Shown: positions 18,315 through 25,405 of the stretch, piece by piece
Numbering within the stretch: position 1 is the stretch's first letter
How the letters are laid out: each line of letters starts with the position of its first letter
From: Oscillospiraceae bacterium
GTDB lineage: Bacteria > Bacillota > Clostridia > Oscillospirales > CAG-272
Length of the DNA: 64,000 nucleotides
NCBI GenBank assembly: GCA_015063845.1
Contig: SVTJ01000001.1
Location: 289,260-353,259 of the forward strand
Reading direction: 5' to 3'
Notes under the pieces: generated by a model
Told to the model about the DNA's origin: nothing
The model's database searches: none
Seen by the model: only the letters and a program-made list of their open reading frames with translations
Program-made: the position numbers and the translations under genes

Positions 18315-19225
18315 TAGTGTGCGCCTCCTATTATATCCTTTAAATTATTTATTTTATATTTTTCCATTACCTCGGGGAGCTTGTCTATTATGTCGCGGCA
18401 GATATAAGGATCGACAAGATTTGCGCTTCCTATCTCTACTGCCGTAGCACCTGCGAGCATCATTTCTATAACGTCCTCGGCAGATGAAAGACCTCCCATA
18501 CCGACTATCGGTATCTTTACCGCATCGTATACCTGATATACCATTCTGAGAGCAACAGGCTTTATTGCGGGACCCGAAAAGCCGCCCATCTTGTTTGCGA
18601 TAACGGGTTTCTTTGTGCGCAGGTCAATGCGCATACCGAGCATCGTGTTTATCATACTTATAGCATCCGCGCCCTCAGCCTCACACGCCTTCGCGATAGA
18701 AACGATATCCGTAACATTGGGCGAAAGCTTTATGATAACGGGCTTTGTGGTTACAGCCTTGACTGCCTTTACGACAGATGCCGCACCGTCGGGTGTTACA
18801 CCAAAGCTCATTCCGCCGCCGTGTACGTTAGGACAAGAGACGTTTATCTCCAACCAACCGACCTGCTCCTCTTTATCGAGTATTCTCGAGACTTCAGTAT
18901 ACTCCTCTATCGAGAAGCCGCAGATGTTAGCCATAACGGGCTTATGGAAGAACTTTTTGAGCTCGGGAAGCTCCTTTTCGACCACTGCCTTGACACCGGG
19001 GTTTTGAAGTCCGACAGCGTTTATCATTCCCGAGGGGCACTCAGCGATTCTCGGAGTAGGGTTTCCAAAGCGCGCCTCAAGCGTCGTTCCCTTGAAGGAA
19101 AAGCTACCAAGGCAATTTATATCGTAAAGCTCGGAAAATTCCTTTCCGTATCCAAACGTTCCGCTTGCGGGTATAAGCGGATTATCTATCTTGATTCCGC
19201 AAAGCTCAACCTTTGTGTTTACCAT
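18314..19225 (-). CDS. pyrD: Dihydroorotate dehydrogenase 1B catalytic subunit PyrD
   Basis: FMN enzyme oxidising dihydroorotate to orotate. The start is ATG 19225 (MVNTKVEL) behind GGAGGAG; the longer ORF-track form reads back through pyrK. Catalytic Cys lies in NVSCPNVHGGGMSFG, as in class 1B, and FMN-phosphate loops near GMGGLSS. Being class 1B, it passes electrons to NAD through PyrK, whose gene overlaps its start by 7 bp. Confidence 0.95.
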   Translation of the reverse strand: MVNTKVELCGIKIDNPLIPASGTFGYGKEFSELYDINCLGSFSFKGTTLEARFGNPTPRIAECPSGMINAVGLQNPGVKAVVEKELPELKKFFHKPVMANICGFSIEEYTEVSRILDKEEQVGWLEINVSCPNVHGGGMSFGVTPDGAASVVKAVKAVTTKPVIIKLSPNVTDIVSIAKACEAEGADAISMINTMLGMRIDLRTKKPVIANKMGGFSGPAIKPVALRMVYQVYDAVKIPIVGMGGLSSAEDVIEMMLAGATAVEIGSANLVDPYICRDIIDKLPEVMEKYKINNLKDIIGGAH

Positions 19226-19950
19226 ATGATCTCCTCCTTTACGAATACGGGACCGTCCTTGCAAATACGCTTGTTTCCAAGCATTGTCTTGCAGCTGCAA
19301 CCCATACAAGCACCAAATCCACAGCCCATTCTTTCCTCAAGGCTATACTGTCCGCTGCACTCAGTAGCAGCTGCGAGTGCCTTGAGCATAGGATACGGAC
19401 CGCAGGTGTAAACGTACGTATAATTCATATTTTTAAGCGCATCCGTGACAAAGCCCTTAACTCCGCAAGAGCCATCAACTGTTGCTACGACGACCTCATC
19501 GGCGATCTTTTCAAACTCGTCCTTATAAAAGATATCATCAGCGGTATTAAATCCAAGAACAACCTTAACCGTCTTTCCCTGCTCCTTAAGCATCTTACAA
19601 AGCTTATAAAGAGGTGGAACACCTACTCCGCCTCCCACAAGAACGGGAGCATCTCCCGACAAGGAAAGGTCATATCCGTTTCCAAGTCCCACAAGGATGT
19701 TGAGCTTGTCGCCAACGTTAAGTTCGCTCATAAGCTCTGTTCCCTCGCCTACCACCTTATAAATTATAGTAAGCAAGCCGTCATCGTAATCGCATATGGA
19801 TATAGGACGACGCAGATAAAGTCCGTCAAGCTTTATATTTACAAACTGTCCCGACGCGCTTATCGCCGAAGTGTCGCCCTCAAGAACCATCTTGTAAACG
19901 GTATCCGTCAGCGCAACGTTTTGCTTTATTTCAAAGATTACCTCTTTCAT
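19219..19950 (-). CDS. pyrK: Dihydroorotate dehydrogenase electron-transfer subunit PyrK
   Basis: Flavin and [2Fe-2S] subunit that links PyrD to NAD. The N-terminal FAD domain has LRRPISICDY; the NAD domain has GGGVGVPPLY; the C-terminal cluster ligands are GCGFGACMGCSCK followed by RICKDGPVF. Length 243 aa is normal. Starts 5 bp after pyrC and overlaps pyrD. Confidence 0.95.
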   Translation of the reverse strand: MKEVIFEIKQNVALTDTVYKMVLEGDTSAISASGQFVNIKLDGLYLRRPISICDYDDGLLTIIYKVVGEGTELMSELNVGDKLNILVGLGNGYDLSLSGDAPVLVGGGVGVPPLYKLCKMLKEQGKTVKVVLGFNTADDIFYKDEFEKIADEVVVATVDGSCGVKGFVTDALKNMNYTYVYTCGPYPMLKALAAATECSGQYSLEERMGCGFGACMGCSCKTMLGNKRICKDGPVFVKEEIIW

Positions 19951-19954
19951 CGTT

Positions 19955-21202
19955 TTACTCCTTTATATAAACTGCTTTGCCATTATACACCGTGAGCAAG
20001 CACTCTCCGAAAACCTTCTTTCCCATAAACGGTGTGCTTCTTCCCTTAGTCAAGAACTGCTCGGGATCTATCTCGTACTCGTCCTCACAGCTAAACACCG
20101 TAAATCCAACGTCGGTATCCACGTCAAATCTCTCTCTCGGATTTTTGGACATAAGCTCGACCAGCTTTTCCATAGTTATAACACCGGTCTTGACAAGATC
20201 GGTATAGAGCACCGCAAACGCCGTTTCAAGTCCCACAACTCCCATAAGGCTCTTTTCAAGGCCTCTTGACTTTTCCTCAGCGGAGTGTGGTGCGTGGTCA
20301 GTCGCTATCATATCGATAGTTCCGTCCTTTATACCCTCAACGAGTGCTTCTCTATCCTCTTTCGAGCGGAGCGGCGGATTCATTTTAAATCTTGCGTCCT
20401 CGATCAGCGCACTGTCGTCAAGTACAAGGTAGTGCGGGCCTGTCTCACAAGTTATATCAACGCCCTCGGCCTTTGCCTTACGTATCAGATCAACGCTCTC
20501 CTTTGTGGAGATATGACAGACGTGATAAGGGCAGCCCGTCTTTTTCACAAGCTCAATATCTCTTGCAATAGGTCCCCATTCGCTCTCCGAGCAGATACCT
20601 CTATGACCGTGTTCCTTTGCATATTCGCCGTCGTGTATATAACCGCCTCTGAGCAAGGAATTATCCTCGCAATGAGCGGATATTATCTTTCCGACGCTCT
20701 TGACCTTACGCATAGCGTCAAGCATCATCTGCTCCGACTGTACTCCGCGTCCGTCGTCCGAAAATCCCACAACATCGTTTGCGATATCCTCGATATCCGC
20801 AAGTTTCTCGCCCTTTTCTCCCTTAGTAATAGTGCCAAACGGCAATACCGCTATCGTAGCCTTTTGCTCTATCGCATCAAGCTGTACCTTAAGATTCTCC
20901 TTGCTATCTGGGGTGGGGTCAAGGTTTGGCATCGTGCACACCGCCGTATATCCGCCGTGAGCTGCCGCAGCACTTCCGCTTGCCGTATCCTCTTTATACA
21001 AATATCCCGGCTCGCGAAAATGTACGTGTACATCACAAAAGCCGGGTAAAATATAACAATTATAAAAAACACGGGAAGTAGCAATATCGGTATCATTGAT
21101 ACCGTGGTCAAGAATATTGAAGCAGTCTCCGTCAAACATTGCGTCTGCAGAAGTAAACGAACCGTTCTTATATAGTTTTGCATTCTTAAAATACATCTTC
21201 AT
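19955..21202 (-). CDS. pyrC: Dihydroorotase PyrC
   Basis: Cyclises carbamoyl-aspartate to dihydroorotate. Amidohydrolase metal ligands are visible: CDVHVHFREPGYLYKED, ISAHCED, CHISTKES and ATDHAPHS. The 415-aa length fits type I dihydroorotase of Gram-positive bacteria. It is the first gene of the pyr operon. ATG 21202 follows GAGAGG; an alternative ATG lies two codons inside. Confidence 0.95.
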   Translation of the reverse strand: MKMYFKNAKLYKNGSFTSADAMFDGDCFNILDHGINDTDIATSRVFYNCYILPGFCDVHVHFREPGYLYKEDTASGSAAAAHGGYTAVCTMPNLDPTPDSKENLKVQLDAIEQKATIAVLPFGTITKGEKGEKLADIEDIANDVVGFSDDGRGVQSEQMMLDAMRKVKSVGKIISAHCEDNSLLRGGYIHDGEYAKEHGHRGICSESEWGPIARDIELVKKTGCPYHVCHISTKESVDLIRKAKAEGVDITCETGPHYLVLDDSALIEDARFKMNPPLRSKEDREALVEGIKDGTIDMIATDHAPHSAEEKSRGLEKSLMGVVGLETAFAVLYTDLVKTGVITMEKLVELMSKNPRERFDVDTDVGFTVFSCEDEYEIDPEQFLTKGRSTPFMGKKVFGECLLTVYNGKAVYIKE

Positions 21203-21234
21203 TACTCTTACCTCTCGAACTCTATATCCTAAAT

Positions 21235-21263
21235 ATTATATCATATCGTACCGTTTTCGTCAA
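21235..21263 (-). promoter_or_regulatory. Promoter of the pyrimidine operon
   Basis: TTGACG, 17 bp, TATAAT on the minus strand. The -35 box overlaps the last codons of the upstream peptidase-like gene. Only about 30 bp of leader separate it from pyrC, too short for a PyrR-type attenuator, and none is seen. Confidence 0.8.
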
Positions 21264-21748
21264 GCATCTTTCGAGAATAATCGACGAAAAATTCTCTTGA
21301 TCTTCGAAGCAGCGCGTCTTGGAAAAAAAGCTATCCATCTGATAGGCTTTTTTGTCCACAATAATACATAAAGTCTATATCCCACACCGTCAAGGTCAAT
21401 GTCTTTATCCTTGCGGCAGACCTCGCTGACACGCGCTATTATCTGCTCGGGAGCTATACCTTTTTCGAGTACGAGCTGGTTGTCTCCGCACATCGTATAA
21501 GTGCCATCTGCCTCGATCTTCATCACTCTATGCAGCACAAAATGACCGTCTTTACGGCGGTAAAATGCGATATCGTGTTTTTTTGCGGGAATATCCGCGT
21601 TTCGCGTAAGCACGACCGAATCACGTCCCTGCACAAGCAACGGGAGCATACTCACACCCGTTGGGTATATGCGAAAGCTTGCACCGCTTGCGAGCACCTC
21701 TTCGATAGCGTCTATCGCGTCCGCAAGGCAAAAATCGTTATTATTCAA
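21260..21748 (-). CDS. S24/S26-family signal-peptidase-like protein with TTG start
   Basis: A 162-aa protein with the S26 serine motif in GVSMLPLLV and, in place of the bacterial catalytic Lys block, HRVMKIE followed by CGDNQ. That Ser-His arrangement resembles the SipW/ER type of signal peptidase. No N-terminal membrane anchor is visible, and the C-terminal 40 residues are basic and aromatic. The start must be TTG 21748, because the next in-frame Met lies in the catalytic SMLP; GGAG is 9 bp upstream. It overlaps the PqqD gene by 8 bp, so the two are coupled. Probable role: cleavage or maturation of a peptide handled by its cassette partners (inference). Confidence 0.72.
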   Translation of the reverse strand: MNNNDFCLADAIDAIEEVLASGASFRIYPTGVSMLPLLVQGRDSVVLTRNADIPAKKHDIAFYRRKDGHFVLHRVMKIEADGTYTMCGDNQLVLEKGIAPEQIIARVSEVCRKDKDIDLDGVGYRLYVLLWTKKPIRWIAFFPRRAASKIKRIFRRLFSKDA

Positions 21749-22007
21749 GAATACCTGCTCCTTTTAGCGTATCTATCAAAGTATCAACGTCATTTTCAAG
21801 CGTAGTCTTATCAACTCCGTTATATTCCGTCGCAAGCGCCGCCACTATCTCGTCTCGCTCACTTCCCTTTGCGAGCATATCCCAGATAAATCTTGCGCTG
21901 TCGTTAAGCTTTATGATACCGTTGAATATTTTACTAGCATCTCCAAGCGCCATGACCACGTGTTGTCCCGCGATCTCCCTAACAACAAATCCGTTTTTTA
22001 TCTTCAT
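21741..22007 (-). CDS. PqqD-family peptide chaperone-like protein
   Basis: An 88-aa protein of the PqqD fold (RiPP recognition element class): N-terminal strands KNGFVVREIAGQHVVMAL, then LNDSARFIWDML and a helical C terminus that ends in a DTLKGAGILE motif. PqqD-like proteins bind leader peptides and present them to modifying enzymes. It starts behind AGAGG, 10 bp after the kinase-like gene, and overlaps the peptidase gene. No precursor peptide is seen nearby. Confidence 0.78.
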   Translation of the reverse strand: MKIKNGFVVREIAGQHVVMALGDASKIFNGIIKLNDSARFIWDMLAKGSERDEIVAALATEYNGVDKTTLENDVDTLIDTLKGAGILE

Positions 22008-22017
22008 ATAAAACCTC

Positions 22018-22722
22018 TTATCTCTTCATTCCGTCGTATGCGACCTGTGCCGCTTGCTCATCTGGTCTGCATTCAAGCAAGTAACACGGCACTTCAAGCA
22101 ACGTCTTTTCGAGCAACGGTGTCATCGCGTCCACCGTCTGCATATCCTCAGGGGTAAGTATCTGATGAAATATCCTCAAAAGTGCGTCACCCGCATCTAT
22201 CCTTCTTATCGCGTTTGTCTCTGCCCTTTCCAAAAAGCAGAGAGCGTGCAGCGGAGCTTTTATATTATTCTGCCAGCACTCTTTTCCGCACCAAGGTGTT
22301 CCGTAAGCATAAAGTACGCCGTCAACGCATCTGATTATAGGCTTGTCCCCATTTACTACTCTAACGCCGTCACCGAATACTTTTTTCCAAAGACCTATAT
22401 GCGTTGATTTTCCCGTTCCGCTCTTTGCTGAGAACGCATAGCCCTTTCCCTCGTATTCTATGACCGCGCTGTGCAAAAAATATGCGTCAAATCTCAGTGG
22501 CAGCTGCTTGCATATCTCTTTATATATGCAGATGCTTTCCGCATACCCCGGGGTTATCGGGATCCTTGAGGAATTCACCTGCCCGTCAAGCATCTCCCAA
22601 CTTATCTCGACTGTAAGCTGAGCCTCGGTCTCCTCGACAATATAGTCCTTGCAAAGTGCCCGAACGTATGTATATTTATTTTTTATGCAGATATCAATAT
22701 CTGCCATACGAATATAAAACAT
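22018..22722 (-). CDS. HPr-kinase/PEPCK-like P-loop protein
   Basis: 234 aa. A P-loop AKSGTGKST near residue 97 is followed by VVNGDKPIIR and GTPWCGKE, the pattern of HprK-related kinases that sit in peptide-modification clusters. The N-terminal HPr-kinase domain of true HprK and its SGVGKSE-type loop are absent, so HPr is an unlikely substrate. Relatives next to lasso-peptide genes phosphorylate a peptide serine. First gene of a three-gene unit with PqqD and S26 proteins. Start ATG 22722 follows GGAGGGACT. Confidence 0.72.
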   Translation of the reverse strand: MFYIRMADIDICIKNKYTYVRALCKDYIVEETEAQLTVEISWEMLDGQVNSSRIPITPGYAESICIYKEICKQLPLRFDAYFLHSAVIEYEGKGYAFSAKSGTGKSTHIGLWKKVFGDGVRVVNGDKPIIRCVDGVLYAYGTPWCGKECWQNNIKAPLHALCFLERAETNAIRRIDAGDALLRIFHQILTPEDMQTVDAMTPLLEKTLLEVPCYLLECRPDEQAAQVAYDGMKR

Positions 22723-22750
22723 AGTCCCTCCGCAAGATATTTCTCTTTAT

Positions 22751-22779
22751 ATTCTAACATATAATCCCGATTTTTGCAA
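22751..22779 (-). promoter_or_regulatory. Promoter of the HprK/PqqD/peptidase cassette
   Basis: TTGCAA, 17 bp, TAGAAT on the minus strand, about 29 bp before the kinase-like gene. It lies just past the terminator of the preceding gene, so the cassette is its own unit. Confidence 0.72.
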
Positions 22780-22781
22780 GT

Positions 22782-22826
22782 AAAAAAAACAATTACCACG
22801 CACAAAAAAGGCAATGGTAATTGTTT
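22782..22826 (-). terminator. Terminator of the palindrome-controlled membrane-protein gene
   Basis: Stem AACAATTACCA / TGGTAATTGTT with a run of eight T on the minus strand, 14 bp after the stop codon. Confidence 0.82.
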
Positions 22827-22839
22827 AGTTTATACAATG

Positions 22840-23496
22840 TTATTGAAACTTCTCGATATTGTCGCGAACGTATCTCATCATTTTAGACTGCAAATACGCC
22901 TTATTGCTGATAAGATAGTCTCTTACGTACTTAACCTGGAAAGGCTGAACAGCCTTCATCATATTAAGATTGTTGGCGATCTCCTCTTCACCGTTCATCT
23001 TAAGAGCGACGCAAATAAAGCCAACGGTCGCGGGAGAAGCGAGCTCGAAGCATTTCCAACCGCTCTCCTGGTCCATCTGAGCGAGGTCGATAAGAAGCTT
23101 GTACGCTACTATCGGCTTGAACTCATCTGCCATATCAAGATTTACATCATCAAGAATACCGTCAGTCCAAAGCTTACCCTCGGATGCCGCATACTTTGAA
23201 AAATAGCGATTCATACGAGCATTTACCATCTGCGCGTTGAGCGACTGTACGGATACGTTTCTCTTTGCCTTCGGATCATAAAGGAAATAGTTCGGCGTCA
23301 CACTACCCGATATATACAGCATATATGCGAGCTCGCCCGCAAGACCAAGGCTGAGGATCGCAACGACAATTATCATTATTTTTGTGAACAAATGCTCTGC
23401 GTCGTATACAAATCCAACGATCAGCAAAACAACTGCCAAGACCGCGAAAAAGATCGCAGCTATCGTCAATATAAGGTTTAAGTTTTTCTGGCTCAT
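22840..23496 (-). CDS. Membrane protein of unknown function
   Basis: Start taken as ATG 23496 (MSQKNLNL) behind GAGGTG, giving 218 aa. Two adjacent hydrophobic segments (about residues 7-30 and 37-60) are followed by a soluble domain of about 155 residues containing several Asp/Glu-rich helices and basic C-terminal stretches (KSMMRYVRDN-like). I recognise no catalytic motif. It is monocistronic, with a consensus promoter and a perfect palindrome at the transcription start, so its expression is probably switched by a repressor. Confidence 0.75.
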   Translation of the reverse strand: MSQKNLNLILTIAAIFFAVLAVVLLIVGFVYDAEHLFTKIMIIVVAILSLGLAGELAYMLYISGSVTPNYFLYDPKAKRNVSVQSLNAQMVNARMNRYFSKYAASEGKLWTDGILDDVNLDMADEFKPIVAYKLLIDLAQMDQESGWKCFELASPATVGFICVALKMNGEEEIANNLNMMKAVQPFQVKYVRDYLISNKAYLQSKMMRYVRDNIEKFQ

Positions 23497-23512
23497 CTGC
23501 AAACACCTCATC

Positions 23513-23560
23513 ATAAGTAATTACTTATATTATTATATCATATCAAGCAACCGTTGTCAA
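23513..23560 (-). promoter_or_regulatory. Consensus promoter with 16-bp palindromic operator
   Basis: TTGACA, 17 bp, TATAAT on the minus strand (23532-23560). Four bases past the -10 box lies ATAAGTAATTACTTAT (23513-23528), a perfect 16-bp palindrome covering the expected start site, a typical place for a repressor operator. Confidence 0.78.
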
Positions 23561-23599
23561 TTATTTTGAGCAAAATATGTAGCGCATTTTAAAACAGAA

Positions 23600-23632
23600 A
23601 TGCCGACAAAAGCATTTCGCTTTTGTCGGCAT
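23600..23632 (-). terminator. Terminator of the hydrogenase operon
   Basis: Fourteen-bp stem ATGCCGACAAAAGC / GCTTTTGTCGGCAT with a 5-nt loop, 13 bp after the hndD stop; the tail is TTCTGTTTTAAAA on the minus strand. Confidence 0.82.
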
Positions 23633-23644
23633 AGTGTTTAAAAA

Positions 23645-25387
23645 TCAGAGACCGCGCTTAACGTAAGTTGTATGGAGTATCTCATGAGCCTTGTGGCTGT
23701 TGGGCTCTCCAAAGTACTCGTCGTAAAGCTTCTTAACTGCAAGGTTCTCGTGAGACTTACGAAGATCGCTTGTTGCGTCGTCGTTATAAAGAACAGCAGC
23801 TCTTACAGCTCTGAGGTCAGTTGTCATTCTGACAACTGCGGGTTGAATGGGCTGTCCGCCGCCGTTTACACAGCCGCCGGGACATGCCATGATCTCGATG
23901 AACTGAACGTCGAGCTCGCCTGCCTTCACAGCGTCGAGGACCTTCTTAGCGTTTCCTGTGCCGGAAGCAACAGCAACGTTGAGAGTGATGTCACCGAGCT
24001 TATAGGTAGCTGTCTTAACGCCCTCAATACCACGAACCTCTGTGAACTCGAGCTTCTCAAGAGGCTTGCCTTCGATAACCTCAGCAGCTGTACGGAGAGC
24101 AGCCTCCATAACACCACCTGTTGCACCGAAGATTGCGCCCGCACCAGAACCGATTCCGAAAGGCTCGTCAAAGCTTGCATCCTCAAGCTTCTTGAAGTCG
24201 ATGCCTGCCTTCTGGATCATTCTGCCGAGCTCACGTGTTGTGATAGCAACGTCAACATCGGGAACGCCAGCAGCAGCCTGGTTGGGACGACCAACCTCAA
24301 ACTTCTTAGCTGTACAAGGAATAGCGGATACGAAGAAGATATCCTCAGGCTTCCAACCCATCTTCTCAGCGTAGTATGTCTTAGCTACTGCACCGAACAT
24401 CTGCTGAGGAGACTTACATGTGGAGAGGTTCTCTGTGAACTCAGGATAGTAGTGCTCGCAGTACTTGATCCAACCGGGCGAGCAGGAGGTGATCATAGGA
24501 AGAACACCGCCGTTGTTAACTCTTCCGAGGAACTCGGTAGCCTCTTCCATAATCGTGAGGTCTGCCGTAAGGTTCATATCGTATACACCGTCAAAGCCGA
24601 GCTTCTTAAGTGCTGCAACCATCTTGCCCTCGCAGTCAGTACCGGGCTCGTAGCCGAAGCACTCGCCGATCTGTGCGCGAACGGAAGGAGCTGTACAAAT
24701 GAGAACGTGCTTGTTAGGATCAGCGATAGCGTCTCTTACCTTATCCGTATCGTCTCTCTCGTAAAGAGCTCCAACAGGACAAGCTACGATACACTGACCG
24801 CAGTTGATACAAGAGGTCTCACCGAGGATCTGCTCGAAAGCAGAGCCGATGTGTGTATCAAATCCTCTGTCGTTAGCGCCGATAACGCCAATTCCCTGTA
24901 CCTGCTTACAAGCAGCTACGCAGCGACGGCAAAGGATACACTTGTTGTTATCACGAATGATAGGAGTTGCGTCGTCGATCTTGTACTCGTTCTTAACGCC
25001 CTTAAATCTGAGCTCGTCTACACCGTACTCGTTGCAGAGCTTCTGAAGCTCACATGTCGTGCTGCGTACGCAGGACAGACACTTGCGGTCGTGGTTGGAG
25101 AGCAGGAGCTCAAGGTTTGTCTTTCTGGACTGATTGATCTTAGGTGTGTTTGTGAGTATCTCCATTCCCTCGGTTGCGGGGTATACACACGCGGTAACCA
25201 TACGGAAGGGTCTACCACCCTCGGAAACCTCAACAAGGCAGAGACGGCAAGCGCCTATCTCGTTGATATCCTTAAGGTAGCAAAGTGTGGGAACATCTAT
25301 ATTAGCCGCTCTTGCAGCTTCAAGAACCGTGGATCCCTTGGGTACATCATACTGTACGCCGTTAATCTTCAAGCTAATTGTTTCCAT
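23645..25387 (-). CDS. hndD: [FeFe] hydrogenase catalytic subunit HndD/HydA
   Basis: Catalytic subunit of a multimeric NAD(P)H-linked hydrogenase (580 aa). Domains in order: N-terminal [2Fe-2S] ferredoxin (CYLKDINEIGACRLC), His-Cys3 cluster (HDRKCLSCVRSTTCELQKLC), two [4Fe-4S] clusters (CILCRRCVAACK, CINCGQCIVACP), then the H-cluster domain with MITSCSPGWIKYC, SAIPCTAKKFE and MACPGGCVNGGGQP, and a C-terminal small-subunit-like tail. In the first H-cluster motif the usual TSCCPGW reads TSCSPGW, with Ser at the proton-relay-adjacent second position. With HndA-C it probably forms an electron-bifurcating or NAD(P)-linked enzyme in the cytoplasm. Confidence 0.95.
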   Translation of the reverse strand: METISLKINGVQYDVPKGSTVLEAARAANIDVPTLCYLKDINEIGACRLCLVEVSEGGRPFRMVTACVYPATEGMEILTNTPKINQSRKTNLELLLSNHDRKCLSCVRSTTCELQKLCNEYGVDELRFKGVKNEYKIDDATPIIRDNNKCILCRRCVAACKQVQGIGVIGANDRGFDTHIGSAFEQILGETSCINCGQCIVACPVGALYERDDTDKVRDAIADPNKHVLICTAPSVRAQIGECFGYEPGTDCEGKMVAALKKLGFDGVYDMNLTADLTIMEEATEFLGRVNNGGVLPMITSCSPGWIKYCEHYYPEFTENLSTCKSPQQMFGAVAKTYYAEKMGWKPEDIFFVSAIPCTAKKFEVGRPNQAAAGVPDVDVAITTRELGRMIQKAGIDFKKLEDASFDEPFGIGSGAGAIFGATGGVMEAALRTAAEVIEGKPLEKLEFTEVRGIEGVKTATYKLGDITLNVAVASGTGNAKKVLDAVKAGELDVQFIEIMACPGGCVNGGGQPIQPAVVRMTTDLRAVRAAVLYNDDATSDLRKSHENLAVKKLYDEYFGEPNSHKAHEILHTTYVKRGL

Positions 25388-25405
25388 ATCCTCAGTTCTC
25401 CTTTC

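Noticed and set aside
20285-21049. 254-codon + strand ORF
   Set aside because: Antisense to pyrC, no Shine-Dalgarno site and no motif.
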